Positions 55,260 to 64,000 of a stretch of 64,000 bases of DNA are shown one piece after another. The stretch's first letter is position 1. Each line of letters begins with the position of its first letter. The notes under the pieces were generated by a model. The model searched no databases and was not told where the DNA came from. It saw nothing but the letters and a program-made list of their open reading frames with translations. The DNA is taken from contig JADNYV010000181.1 in NCBI GenBank assembly GCA_015501055.1, forward strand, positions 1 to 64,000, given 5' to 3'. The position numbers and the translations under genes are program-made. This DNA comes from Mucidula mucida. Taxonomy: Eukaryota > Basidiomycota > Agaricomycetes > Agaricales > Physalacriaceae.

Positions 55260-56820
55260 TGCCAACCAATTAGTTAAACCCAGACCCAATCTTGCCCACC
55301 GAGCTACTTGTCTGTGTTTGAAAGATACACCACCTCCCCGTACATTGACCACCAAAGAACTTAACTTCAAAGCGCTGCCTTGGGCTATACAGGTTCAATA
55401 TTGCCAGTTCCCGCATGAGCTTTGCCCACGCACCAACAAGCCTTTATCATCACGCGCTTCTCTGCTGACACTGAGCCACCCTTGCTTCCTCCCTGTCGTC
55501 TTTAACAAAATCAACGGAAACCACTGGATTATCAACCCCGCCGGTGACTGGAACACAACCTACTTCAACAACATCAAAGAATTCTGGTACATCCCCGTGG
55601 AAGACAGTGAAAAAGTCTACCTCGACTCAGAAGACTTTGCCGGTGCCCAACAACGCTTAGAGCGAAACCACGGAGACTAAGCACAGAGAGCTGCTACCTT
55701 GAGAGAGGCCCCAGTCTAACCTCCCCGCTCCTAACCCTGCTATATCCAACATCTCTGAATGCGGTGCCAAGCTTGACAACTATCATGGCAACCACACCAC
55801 ATCCAGCACCTGGCTTGCACAATTCTGCAATCACTTCTGCCTTAACAAGGCCCGTTATATCACCGGCAAAGAACAGGTCTCATTATTCCTCAGCTACCTT
55901 AAGGGTCCCATTGCAGGCAAATAGGCGAAGAGGCACATAAAGGAGTACAATGCTGATTAGGTGGATAATACTATTGTCCCCGCTAATAAGCGATGGATCA
56001 CTATGGATGTTGTCATTAATCAGTTCAAATTGAACTTTGCCGCTCTAAACCCTGTCAGATGGTGGAAACAATCTGCATGACAGGAGAGCTGGCAGACCTT
56101 AATAAGTTCATCACTGCATTTGATACCCACGCTGACGAGTCCGGTTTTGATGAGATCTCCTTGCTCCACTACTTCAAAAAGGGTCTTAACCCAAGCCTGG
56201 TCAATTGCATCTCCACCTTGTTCCCCATTCCCACCTACCTTGCGGACTACAAGCAATGTGCAGTCGTGATGTTGCGATGCAGAACACGTGGAAGGCACAA
56301 CAACACAAGAAGGCCATTTGGAGTTCTGGTGGCTGGGGTACAACTTTGACATTGGTGCCCCAATCAACTCCAGCAACCCAAGCACCGGCCCCTGATATGG
56401 GAGTCCCCATGAATGTGAACACATCTAGATGCCCAAGTGCACAATTAAACCCTCCCGCTCTTCCAAGACTAACTGCCTTTGAACGAGAAATCCTTCGTTG
56501 TTGTGGGGCCTGCTTCAAGTGCCGCCAGACCGGTGATATGTCCAATGACTGTCCCACGCGTGGCCCCGTCCCTGGCCGGAACTTTTGCATCACCGAGGTC
56601 ATTGTGCCCGGTGCCCCATCCACCTCCATGTCCGACACTTCTACATCAACCCAAGTCAATGCCGTCCAGCAGATTAGTGTGGTGGCCAATCTCCTTTGGA
56701 GATGCAAAAGAGCAGGCAATGGCATATTTAAAGGATGTTGCCAGTTTGAATTTTTAGAATGCTCCCCTACTACAACGTTAGGAGGAGCCGTAACACATTT
56801 TTCCAAGAATTTTGCCAATT
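55260..56820 (+). pseudogene. gag-like region of the decayed Ty3 element
   Basis: Frames read NFKALPWAIQVQYCQFP, WIINPAGDWNTTYFNNIKEF, and later DNYHGNHTTSSTWLAQFCNH with QVSLFLSYLKGPIAGK. Near 56510 a zinc-knuckle remnant (CFKCRQTGDMSNDC) has Asp in place of the zinc-binding His. Stops and frame changes are frequent. Confidence 0.65.
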
Positions 56821-56869
56821 AATATGCTGTACTATCTTCTCTGTGTGAGTATGTCCATCCCTTAGAATT

Positions 56870-57340
56870 TTGAGTCTCCAAGTCACCCAAAACCAACAGA
56901 CATCATCTATTACCTTGGAACTTGAATTCATTGGCAAAGTTACTGGCAGAAAAATTGTTGCACACACCTTGATCAATAGCGGCGCTAAAGGGATCATCAT
57001 CAACGCCCATTTTGCCAAACTTCACATATTCACCCTCATATCTTTATCCCCCCAATTCCCTGTTTGTAATGTTAATGGCTCCGAGAACGTCATGGGCTGG
57101 GTGCAACACTACACCATCCAACATGTTTGCATCTATAGCCAAGACAACCAGTTCTACCACGAGGAGCTTGTAGAAATTTATGTCACAGATATCGGGGATT
57201 ACAACATCATTCTGGGAACAGACTGGCTGGACAAGCACAATCCCTTTATCAACTGGGCCGGCACCTAGGTTGACTTTAACCAATGTCCAAAAACCTGTAT
57301 TCTCAAGAACCCTCCCATAACTAATGTGCATACACACACC
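56870..57340 (+). pseudogene. Protease region of the decayed Ty3 element
   Basis: The frame 56870-57268 has VAHTLINSGAKGIIINAHFA and ILGTDWLDKHNPFINW. The active-site DSG is NSG, a single G-to-A change that removes the catalytic Asp. A TAG ends the frame after NWAGT. Confidence 0.75.
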
Positions 57341-57699
57341 AAATCCACTCCAGTTCCAGCTGACGCCTCTGTAAAACCTCACAACCCCCGGCTCTGGCAT
57401 AAAGACTATAAGGTCCAGTGGAAGGATCAGCAAGGTAACCTCCAACCGGTATCCATCCAGCAAAACACGGAAAGGAGGCGCTTAGCAACCAACTACAAAC
57501 CCCAATGGCTTTATTCATCAAAGACAAAAAGGAGAAGGAGGAGGTACCGAAAGAGTGAGAAGAGCAGATGTTCAAACAAGTCTTCCAGGATGATTATTCC
57601 CGCCCAGTGTGAGATCCAAATCCTTCAGACAGCCCCTCTGTTCACATTTGCGCGGGGCTTACAAAGGCTTAGCAACTTGCAGAAGAAAACAAGAAACCA

Positions 57700-59126
57700 A
57701 CTGACACCCGTTCTCTATCCTCACAGATCCCAGCACCCTATCACACCTATTTTACAGTCTTTAACAAACATATGTCTAAATGTCTCCCCGCGCACACCTC
57801 TTGGGATCACGCTATTGACCTTACTCCTGGATTCGAACCCAAACCGTGCAAGACCTACCCTCTGTTGCCTGTTGAACAAGTTGAACTCAACGTGTTCCTG
57901 AACAAGAACTTGGCTAAAGGGTATATCCGCCCATCTAAATCCCCTATGGCGAGTCCCTTCTTCTTTGTTAAAAAGAAAGACGGAAAGCTATGCCCTGTTC
58001 AGGACTACTGCAAGCTTAACAAGGGAACCATCAAGAACTAGTACCCCCTTCCCCTTATACCTAAGCTTATTGACAAGCTTAAGGGTGTGAGGATCTTCTC
58101 TAAAATCAACTTACGGCGGGGTTACAATAATGTTTGGATCAAAGAAGGAGACAAGTGGAAGGGCACATTTAAGACAAATTGCGGCCTGTTTAAACCTACG
58201 GTAATGTTTTTTGGTCTTATGAATTTTCCTGCCATGTTTCAAGCAATGATGAATGCCATTCTTAAGGACCTTATTGACTTGGGAAAAGTTGTGGTATATA
58301 TGGACGACATCCTGATATTTACAAAAACACTTGTGAAACACCGAGACATAGTTTGGCAAGTCTTATAGCAGCTTTGGGATCATGATCTTTATGCCAAGGC
58401 AGAGAAATGCATCTTTGAAGCTGAGTCAATCAAATTCTTGGGACTTATCATCTCTCACGACACACTTCACATAGACCCTGTCAAGGTTGCCGGTATTGTA
58501 CAATGGCCAAAACCTTGAAATGTTAAAGATGTTCAGTTCTTCCTTGGATTTGGAAACTTTTATTGCCGGTTCATCCAAGGTTTCTCCAAAATTGCCCATC
58601 CGCTCTTTGACCTCACCAAGAAAAGCAAGACCTGGGCATGGACACCTAAATGCCAAGCTGCATTCAAAGTGCTTAAAGATGTGTTCACCTCCTTTCCTGT
58701 CTAATTCTGACAAACCCTATTGCGTTGAAGTTGATGCCTTTAATTACGCAACCGGGGGGATTTTGGCGCAACCGAGAGCCAATGAGCAATGGCATCTGGT
58801 TGCCTATCTATCCAAGTCCCTTTCAGAACCCAAGCGCAACTACAATATTCACAATAAAGAGCTTCTAGCCATTATTCGGGCACTGGAATCCTGGAGGCAC
58901 TACTTGGAGGGCGCCTCCCACCCGGTAGATATCATCACCAATCACAAGAACCTCGAGTACTTCACCAATTTGCAGAAACTGAGCCGCCGTCAGGTGCGAT
59001 GGGCCCTGTTCCTCACCTGCTTTAACTACACCCTGACTTACAAACCTGAAACATCTAATCACAGCGATCTGCTCTCCCGCCGTGCAGATCACAAAGAGGG
59101 GGTCAAGGAGGGTAACTCAAACCAAG
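57700..59126 (+). pseudogene. RT and RNase H region of the decayed Ty3 element
   Basis: RT blocks: [55 protein letters not shown] and [13 protein letters not shown] (YMDD kept). RNase H: YCVEVDAFNYATGGILAQP, YNIHNKELLAI and VDIITNHKNLEYF, where the third acid is Asn. TAG at 58039, TAG near 58366 and TGA near 58517 interrupt the frame. Confidence 0.85.
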
Positions 59127-59253
59127 TGTATGTCTCGCTTATGTTATATGTACACACGTAGCACGGATGTTATAGGTACACAGGCTCCGAATGTACACCT
59201 TGTCTGAAGACCACCATCATGTCTGCGCGGCTAGCCGAGTCCGCATACCTACA
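59127..59253. repeat. Left terminal repeat of the TRIM
   Basis: 127 bp, TGTATG...CTACA. Partner of 59780-59906. Confidence 0.85.
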
Positions 59254-59779
59254 TCTGGTGACCACCGCATTCTGAACCACCAGCAGCCTTCAGATTCCAG
59301 TCTGATTGCTATTGATTGCGTTGACAAGCCCACATCGTCCGTTATCACTTGCCATCACTGTCACCATATTCCATGCATTGCGCATCATCAACCAGCCGTA
59401 CATCACAGGATTTGGGATGAAGAGAGAAGTGTTTCCAAACATTCTGGTTGTCATAGAGGGGATTGTAACAGGCCAGGCCAAGTTGGACGGTCAACGGACC
59501 GAGTATCCGCTCGAGAGCGCTGGGAGCCCAACATTCCGAGACAGTTTAGGTTATAACAGGCCAGGGAGGTTATAAGCGTGCTGAGTGCCCACCTCTACAT
59601 TCTGGGAGCCCAATGGCTGCCACTCATTCCTCACTCGACATATGTTTTTGCCGCCACCGCCGATCACATTGATTCCATTCGCACCCACCACTGTTATGGA
59701 TTGCTATTGCACTCTGCCATTGTGTTGTGTAGGCATTCAGCAGATCAACCCGGAGGTTGATATTTTAGTTTGTATGGGA

Positions 59780-59906
59780 TGTATGTCTCGCTTATGTTAT
59801 ATGTACACGCATAGCACGGATGTTATAGGTACACAGGCTCCGAATGTACACCTTGTCTGAAGACCACCATCATGTCTGCGTGGCTAGCCAAGTCCGCATA
59901 CCTACA
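59780..59906. repeat. Right terminal repeat of the TRIM
   Basis: 127 bp, four transitions relative to the left copy, mostly at CpG or TpG/CpA positions. Confidence 0.85.
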
Positions 59907-60840
59907 CAAGTGTTACTGGATCCTAGATTCTTCCGGGTTCGGGCAACACGGCTGGGTGAGGTTACCGCAATCGGAGATGCAGAGTTGAGGAGACGTATTT
60001 AAGAATGTCCAGAAAAGGACGTTGAAGTCCGTGGTGCATTAGATGTGATTCTTAAAAACGGTCCCCGTTCGCTGGTCAAAAACTTACAGGAATGGAACTA
60101 CAAAGACGGCATTGTCCTCTTCCGAGGCAAGGTCTATGTTCCAAACAACCTCAAACTTTGATGTGACATAGTCAAAATGCACCACAATCTCGTTGCCCCC
60201 AGGCACCCAGGACGCTTCAAGACGTACAAGCTGCTCAGTTGAGAGTTCTGGTGGCCAGGCATGTCAGTCTTTGTTTGAGATTATGTCAACGGCTGCGCTA
60301 CCTGTCAGATGACAAAACCCAGCAACCATCCTGCCCATGTCCCGCTCATTCCTAATGAGGTCCCCAAACGTCCCTTTGGCACCATCACAACCGACTTCAT
60401 TACCAACCTCCCGGAATGTGAAGGTTACAACACCATCCACTGTGTGGTTAACCAACTCATAAAGGGCGTGATTGTATCCCCATGTTGCAAAACCATCGAT
60501 GCAGATGGCACCATGGACATACTGCTGGAAGGCACCTTCCAACATTACGGTCTTTGGGACAAGATGATCTCCAACCGAGGCCCCCTGTTTTTCAGCAAGG
60601 TTATGCAGGCTATTCACGCTAAGCTTAGCATTACCTCTGCACTTAGTACAGCTTATCATCCCCAGACAGACGGCGAAACCGAGCGCTACAACCAGGAGCT
60701 CAAGCAATATCTACGCATCTTTTGCAACTACCAACAAGACAACTGGGTCAAACACCTGCCGTACGCTGAATTCTCCCACAACACCTGTGTTCACTCTGCC
60801 ATGGGCAAATCCCCCTTCGAACTCCTTCACGGATATTAGC
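59907..60840 (+). pseudogene. Integrase region of the decayed Ty3 element
   Basis: Zinc-motif region (MHHNLVAPRHPGRFK ... CATCQMTK) and core blocks TTDFITNLPECEGYN, ISNRGPLFFS and AYHPQTDGETERYNQEL. The second catalytic Asp is Asn (G-to-A); the first Asp and the Glu remain. Stops: TAA at 59999, TGA at 60159, TGA at 60240, TGA near 60277 and TAG at 60838, several at positions where Arg (CGA) is usual. Confidence 0.85.
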
Positions 60841-60914
60841 CGTGCTTCTTTCCCCCACTGAACCCAACATCCAACATCCCCTTCGTTGAGGAACAACTCA
60901 CCAACCTTTAGCAT

Positions 60915-61377
60915 TTGCGCAACAAGGTTCAAGCAAGCCTCACTACAGCGGCAGAAGTGATAAAAAGGAATAACGGGAATGTCACAGAGAAGGGCATTAT
61001 GTTTAAGGTTGGAGACAAGTTGCTATTAGATGGAAAGAACCTGAAGACAATGCAACCCAAAGCTAAGCTTTCTGATAAACGACACGGGCCATTCGAGATC
61101 ACTAATGTACTCGGCCCAGTAACCTATCGCCTCAAGTTACCACCGAAGTGGCACATCCACCCAGTCTTCTATGCATCCCTACTCGTCCCATACATTGAGA
61201 CCCCTGCTTACGGTCCCAACTTCCCAGGAGTTTCCCCAGACCTACTGGACACTGATGAGAAGTACAACATGGAGGAGATCCTGGACTCACGGCCGACTCG
61301 TAATAAGTGGGGCATGGAGTACCTGGTGAAGTGGTTGGACTATTCAAGCTCCGAGAATACATGGGAGCCGGTGTTGG
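60915..61377 (+). pseudogene. Chromodomain end of the decayed Ty3 pol, cut by an LTR
   Basis: The frame reads FKVGDKLLLDGKNLKT, GPFEITNVLGPVTYRLKLP, HIHPVFYASLLVPYIE and the chromodomain MEYLVKWLDYSSSENTWEP. It runs into the foreign LTR after 61377, so the C-terminus and the element's own 3' LTR are lost from this side. Chromodomains of this clade steer integration to methylated histone marks. Confidence 0.85.
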
Positions 61378-61888
61378 TGTTAGCAACTGACTATAGCCAC
61401 ATGACTAAACCAGGTACCACAGCAAGAACTAAAGGAGAAAGTGTTCGCGTTTGTAAGACTAGGCTAGGCCAGGTGTATAAACGAGATTGGAACTAAAGTA
61501 CAATGGTGCTATGCTACTGCTTAAGTCTGTGTTTGGAACTCCTTGTCCATACGTGTTTCCGCTAGGGTTAACTCCACACCCTTGACCCAGTGTTGTATGC
61601 TACTAGTCCGTAAAACCATTAAATACGAGTGGTAACTGCATGTAAGTAATAATACTGAAACAACCATATGTGCTACGAGTGTCGGTGGTGTGTATGCAAT
61701 AGGAAGTCCATGAGGTATCAGCATGTATGATGTCATCCATGTGTTGGGTGTGCGTCCGACATGAGTACGGCTTTGGTAATGAAAAGGGGTATGATCAGTG
61801 ATGTAACAGATGATGAAACAGTCCATTGGTTGATAAGACAAGCCCCCCGATAAGATACGATAAGATGTGAAAATGTGAATTTATGACA
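61378..61888 (-). repeat. Ty3 LTR inserted in the chromodomain of the older element
   Basis: 511 bp, same family and orientation as the LTR at 15645-16171, with scattered substitutions. It is followed at 61889 by a polypurine tract (minus strand AAAGAGGGGG), so it is the 3' LTR of a minus-strand element. Confidence 0.85.
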
Positions 61889-62053
61889 ATACCCCCTCTT
61901 TAGGCTGCGCTTGCGCCTGGAGCAGAAGTCCCTGCTCAGATATCCCCAATTGAGACACCAAGGGCTTGTAAACAAGGGAGTGGCTTCTTGTACGCCTTTG
62001 AGTGTGCCTTGTGGAAGTTAGCTATCTTATCCAGCGCCTTTGTCAGTCCCAAC
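61889..62053 (-). pseudogene. Last 165 bp of a minus-strand Ty3 pol (3' end only)
   Basis: Minus strand reads KALDKIANFHKAHSKAYKKP then a stop, resembling the post-chromodomain tail of the 16-kb element (NADEAISNFHQQYPNKPKPP). The remainder of that element is absent, replaced by the opposing LTR at 62054. Confidence 0.65.
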
Positions 62054-62573
62054 TGTTATGAATCGCCATATTTTCACATTTTCAATCTTATCATATCTTA
62101 TCGGGGGGCTTGTCTTATCAACCAATGGACTATTTCATCATCTGTTTCGTCACCGATCATACTCCTTTTCATTACCAAAGCCGCACTTATGTCGGACACA
62201 CACCCAACACATGGATGACATCATACATGCCGATACCTCATGGACTCCCTATTGCATACACACCACCGACACCCGTAGCACACATGGTTCTTTCAGTATT
62301 ATTACTTACATGCAGTTACCACTCGTATTTAATGGTTTCACGGACTAGTAGCATACAACACTGGGTCAAGGGTATGGAGTTAACCCTAGCGGAAACACGT
62401 ATGGACAAGGAGTTCCAAACACAGACTTAAGCAGTAGCATAGCACCATTGTACTTTAGTTCCAATCTCGTTTATACACCTGGCCTAGCCTAGTCTTACAA
62501 ACGCGAACACTTTCTCCTTTAGTTCTTGCTGTGGTACCTGGTTTAGTCACGTGGCTATAGTCAGTCGCTAACA
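62054..62573 (+). repeat. 5' LTR of a plus-strand Ty3 element
   Basis: 520 bp, TGTTATG...GCTAACA, the inverted counterpart of 61378-61888 and same family as 21629-22152. It is followed by the conserved leader and gag. Confidence 0.88.
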
Positions 62574-63174
62574 GAAGATCAGAACTACTTTCTACCACCT
62601 ACCACACATCCCTGATCGTTGATCAGCACTTTGCTGTTTGATCATCGCACATTCCCCCATCCCATTTCCTGTTTACAGATCAACGGATTCCTAATCCCAG
62701 CATACGTCCGCATACATGTGTATTGGTCCCAGTAGCGCCGGCTAACAGTTAGAGATAACTGCCTCGGGTGCTGAAAGTAGCCGCTCTCACAAGAACAAAC
62801 TTTTGGCAGTTGCACTTCAGTGGGCGCTGTTTATGGGTCAACCCCCGTTCCCAGGAAAACTTCGGCTTACCTCACACCAGAGGGACGTCGGCTGGGCAAT
62901 TGCAAACTTGTGACGAGCTCTTGGGCTCCGTAGATACATAGTCAGTAGTTGGTAAAATAGCGTAGACAGTTACAATACCTACCTACTTTACTTACCTTAC
63001 GATACACATCATCATTCCCCACCCTACCAAGTCCTGGATTCTATTTCAGATCTAGGCAATTCCCCCTTATTCATCCAAACCTCTATTCCCTCACCCGTTT
63101 CATCCAAACCCGCATCACCCATATCCCCACTTTCACCCTTTCACTCTCCAATCTCATCACCCCAATTCACCATA

Positions 63175-64000
63175 TCCAACGAAGCACCCAAAACCGCTCA
63201 TCACACACCCGCTCATCATGCCAATGTTGAAACCAAAGGCCGATCCCTTGTCAATAAGCCTTATGACTATGACGGGAACAAGGCCAAGTACAAGAGCTGG
63301 TGGTGATCCATGTTTACATACATCCGCAATAAGAAGAACAACCTCACATCTGACTCCAAAAGGATCGATGTTGTTCTTTCCTATATCCAAGGAGATCATG
63401 TAGATGCATGGGTCCAGAACTACTCGGACCAGAACTTCGACAAGGAAGAAGAGGAATGGACAGTCTCTTGGACGGAGTTCAAGGAAGACTTGAAGGAGCA
63501 ATTTGTGGATTCCAACCTCGCGCGAGACGCGCAAGACCAGATCGAGCGGTTGCGCCAGGGGCAAGACACCGCTCAAGATTTCTTCCAGAAGTTTGAGGTT
63601 CTGCTCACCCAGGTGGAATACTCAAAGGATGACGCATATGTCGTACGACTTCTTGAGACCAATGTCAACGAGAAGATCATTGACCAGATCTATGGCAGCC
63701 GAGACGGGTTGCCGGTGAAATACAAGGATTGGAAGGCACAGATTATTCAGATCGATTAGTTGTGGAGAAGGCAAATGGCGAGCAAGAGGCCCGGCATGCA
63801 GTCCCGGCCCCAAGCTCCGCAGGCGGCTATATCAAGAGCCAATCCTACGAACCCACCCCCGACGCCGATCACACGACGAGATGCCACCGGCGTTACCTAT
63901 GGAGGAGCCGGCAGGCCAATGGACATCGACAATGCACGTCGAAGAGGACTTTGCTTCAGCTGTGGCGAACACGGCCACGTCAGCAGGTTCTGTCCGAAGA
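63175..64000 (+). pseudogene. Ty3 gag, partial, with two stops
   Basis: Reads NKPYDYDGNKAKYKSWW, then a TGA (63304-63306) where the 20-kb copy has Arg (CGA), FTYIRNKKNNLTSDSKRIDV, RLRQGQDTAQDFFQKFEVLL, a TAG at 63757-63759 where the other copy has Gln (CAG), and the zinc knuckle CFSCGEHGHVSRFC at the end. Unlike the 20-kb copy it has no frameshift between linker and knuckle. Both stops are C-to-T changes. Confidence 0.85.

Larger units (their letters stand above)
59127..59906. mobile_element. TRIM-like miniature LTR retrotransposon, 780 bp
   Basis: Two 127-bp direct repeats (59127-59253 and 59780-59906) differ at four positions by eye, all transitions. Each begins TG and ends CA. The host sequence CAAG occurs immediately before (59123-59126) and immediately after (59907-59910), a target duplication. 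The reading of the host pol is continuous across the site if the insert and one CAAG are ignored. The 526-bp interior has no credible coding frame. Two bases inside the left repeat, TGGTGACCACCGC (59256) has the form of a tRNA primer binding site. This is the structure of a terminal-repeat retrotransposon in miniature, moved by enzymes of other elements. Confidence 0.8.
55260..61377 (+). mobile_element. Second Ty3 (Gypsy) chromodomain element, strongly decayed and interrupted
   Basis: gag-like sequence (55.3-56.8 kb), protease (56.9-57.3), RT-RNase H (57.7-59.1), integrase (59.9-60.8) and chromodomain (60.9-61.377) follow in Ty3 order on the plus strand. It differs in sequence from the 15.6-22.2 kb element and is older, with stops in every domain. 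It is broken twice by other elements: a TRIM at 59127-59906 and an LTR at 61378. Confidence 0.85.
62054..64000 (+). mobile_element. Ty3 element, 5' part only (runs off the window)
   Basis: LTR, leader (62574-63170) and gag up to the zinc knuckle, same family as the 15.6-22.2 kb element. It continues past 64000. Confidence 0.88.

Noticed and set aside
59127..59906. Solo LTRs or a simple tandem duplication in pol
   Set aside because: The paired repeats enclose sequence foreign to pol, carry TG...CA ends, and are flanked by a CAAG duplication at the exact break in the pol reading frame.
61378..62573. A single DNA transposon with 0.5-kb terminal inverted repeats
   Set aside because: Each arm is a full LTR of a known Ty3 family, one with polypurine tract and pol tail inside it and the other followed by leader and gag on the outside.

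Overview
The window is nuclear DNA of a filamentous basidiomycete, most likely an Agaricomycete (mushroom-forming fungus). The evidence is the dense set of 44-62 nt GT-AG introns, expanded F-box and kinase-like families, AIG1-like GTPases, a Crinkler-like NTPase, a Crypton-type recombinase and chromodomain Ty3 retrotransposons. It is an accessory, repeat-rich region. I see no rRNA, tRNA or CRISPR array.

Layout. 1-12.5 kb: an F-box gene running off the left edge, two pseudokinase-tailed genes lying tail to tail, and two related F-box/leucine-rich genes also lying tail to tail. 13-15.3 kb: an F-box/CxxC gene with a MITE in one intron. 15.6-22.2 kb: a nearly full-length Ty3 element on the minus strand with paired LTRs. 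22.5-36.8 kb: an interval bounded by an 86-bp inverted repeat. It holds a decayed Mutator-like (MULE) transposase, an unknown gene, 5' fragments of two housekeeping genes (PCF11 and IWR1), an XPG/GEN1-like nuclease, and an intact six-exon Crypton-type tyrosine recombinase whose stop lies 15 bp from the stop of the nuclease. 37.8-46.6 kb: shards of an AIG1-like GTPase gene, a tandem duplication next to an intact kinase gene, C2H2 zinc-finger repeats and an intact small secreted cysteine-rich protein. 47-54.4 kb: an intact Crinkler-like NTPase, an intact F-box gene and an AIG1-like GTPase gene. 54.9-64 kb: a very decayed Ty3 element on the plus strand. A 780-bp TRIM-like LTR element is inserted in its pol, and a head-to-head LTR arrangement cuts its chromodomain. 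The second arm of that arrangement begins another Ty3 copy that runs off the right edge.

State of the genes. Five multi-exon models splice without any frame break: the recombinase (961 aa), the kinase (490 aa), the secreted protein (85 aa), the NTPase (570 aa) and the 51-kb F-box protein (610 aa). Most other gene-like stretches carry one-base frame changes or stops. The transposon copies mostly decay by C-to-T and G-to-A changes, often at CpG, which suggests methylation-linked mutation. Splice models were read by eye and are unconfirmed by transcripts; product names rest on motif recognition, not on searches.
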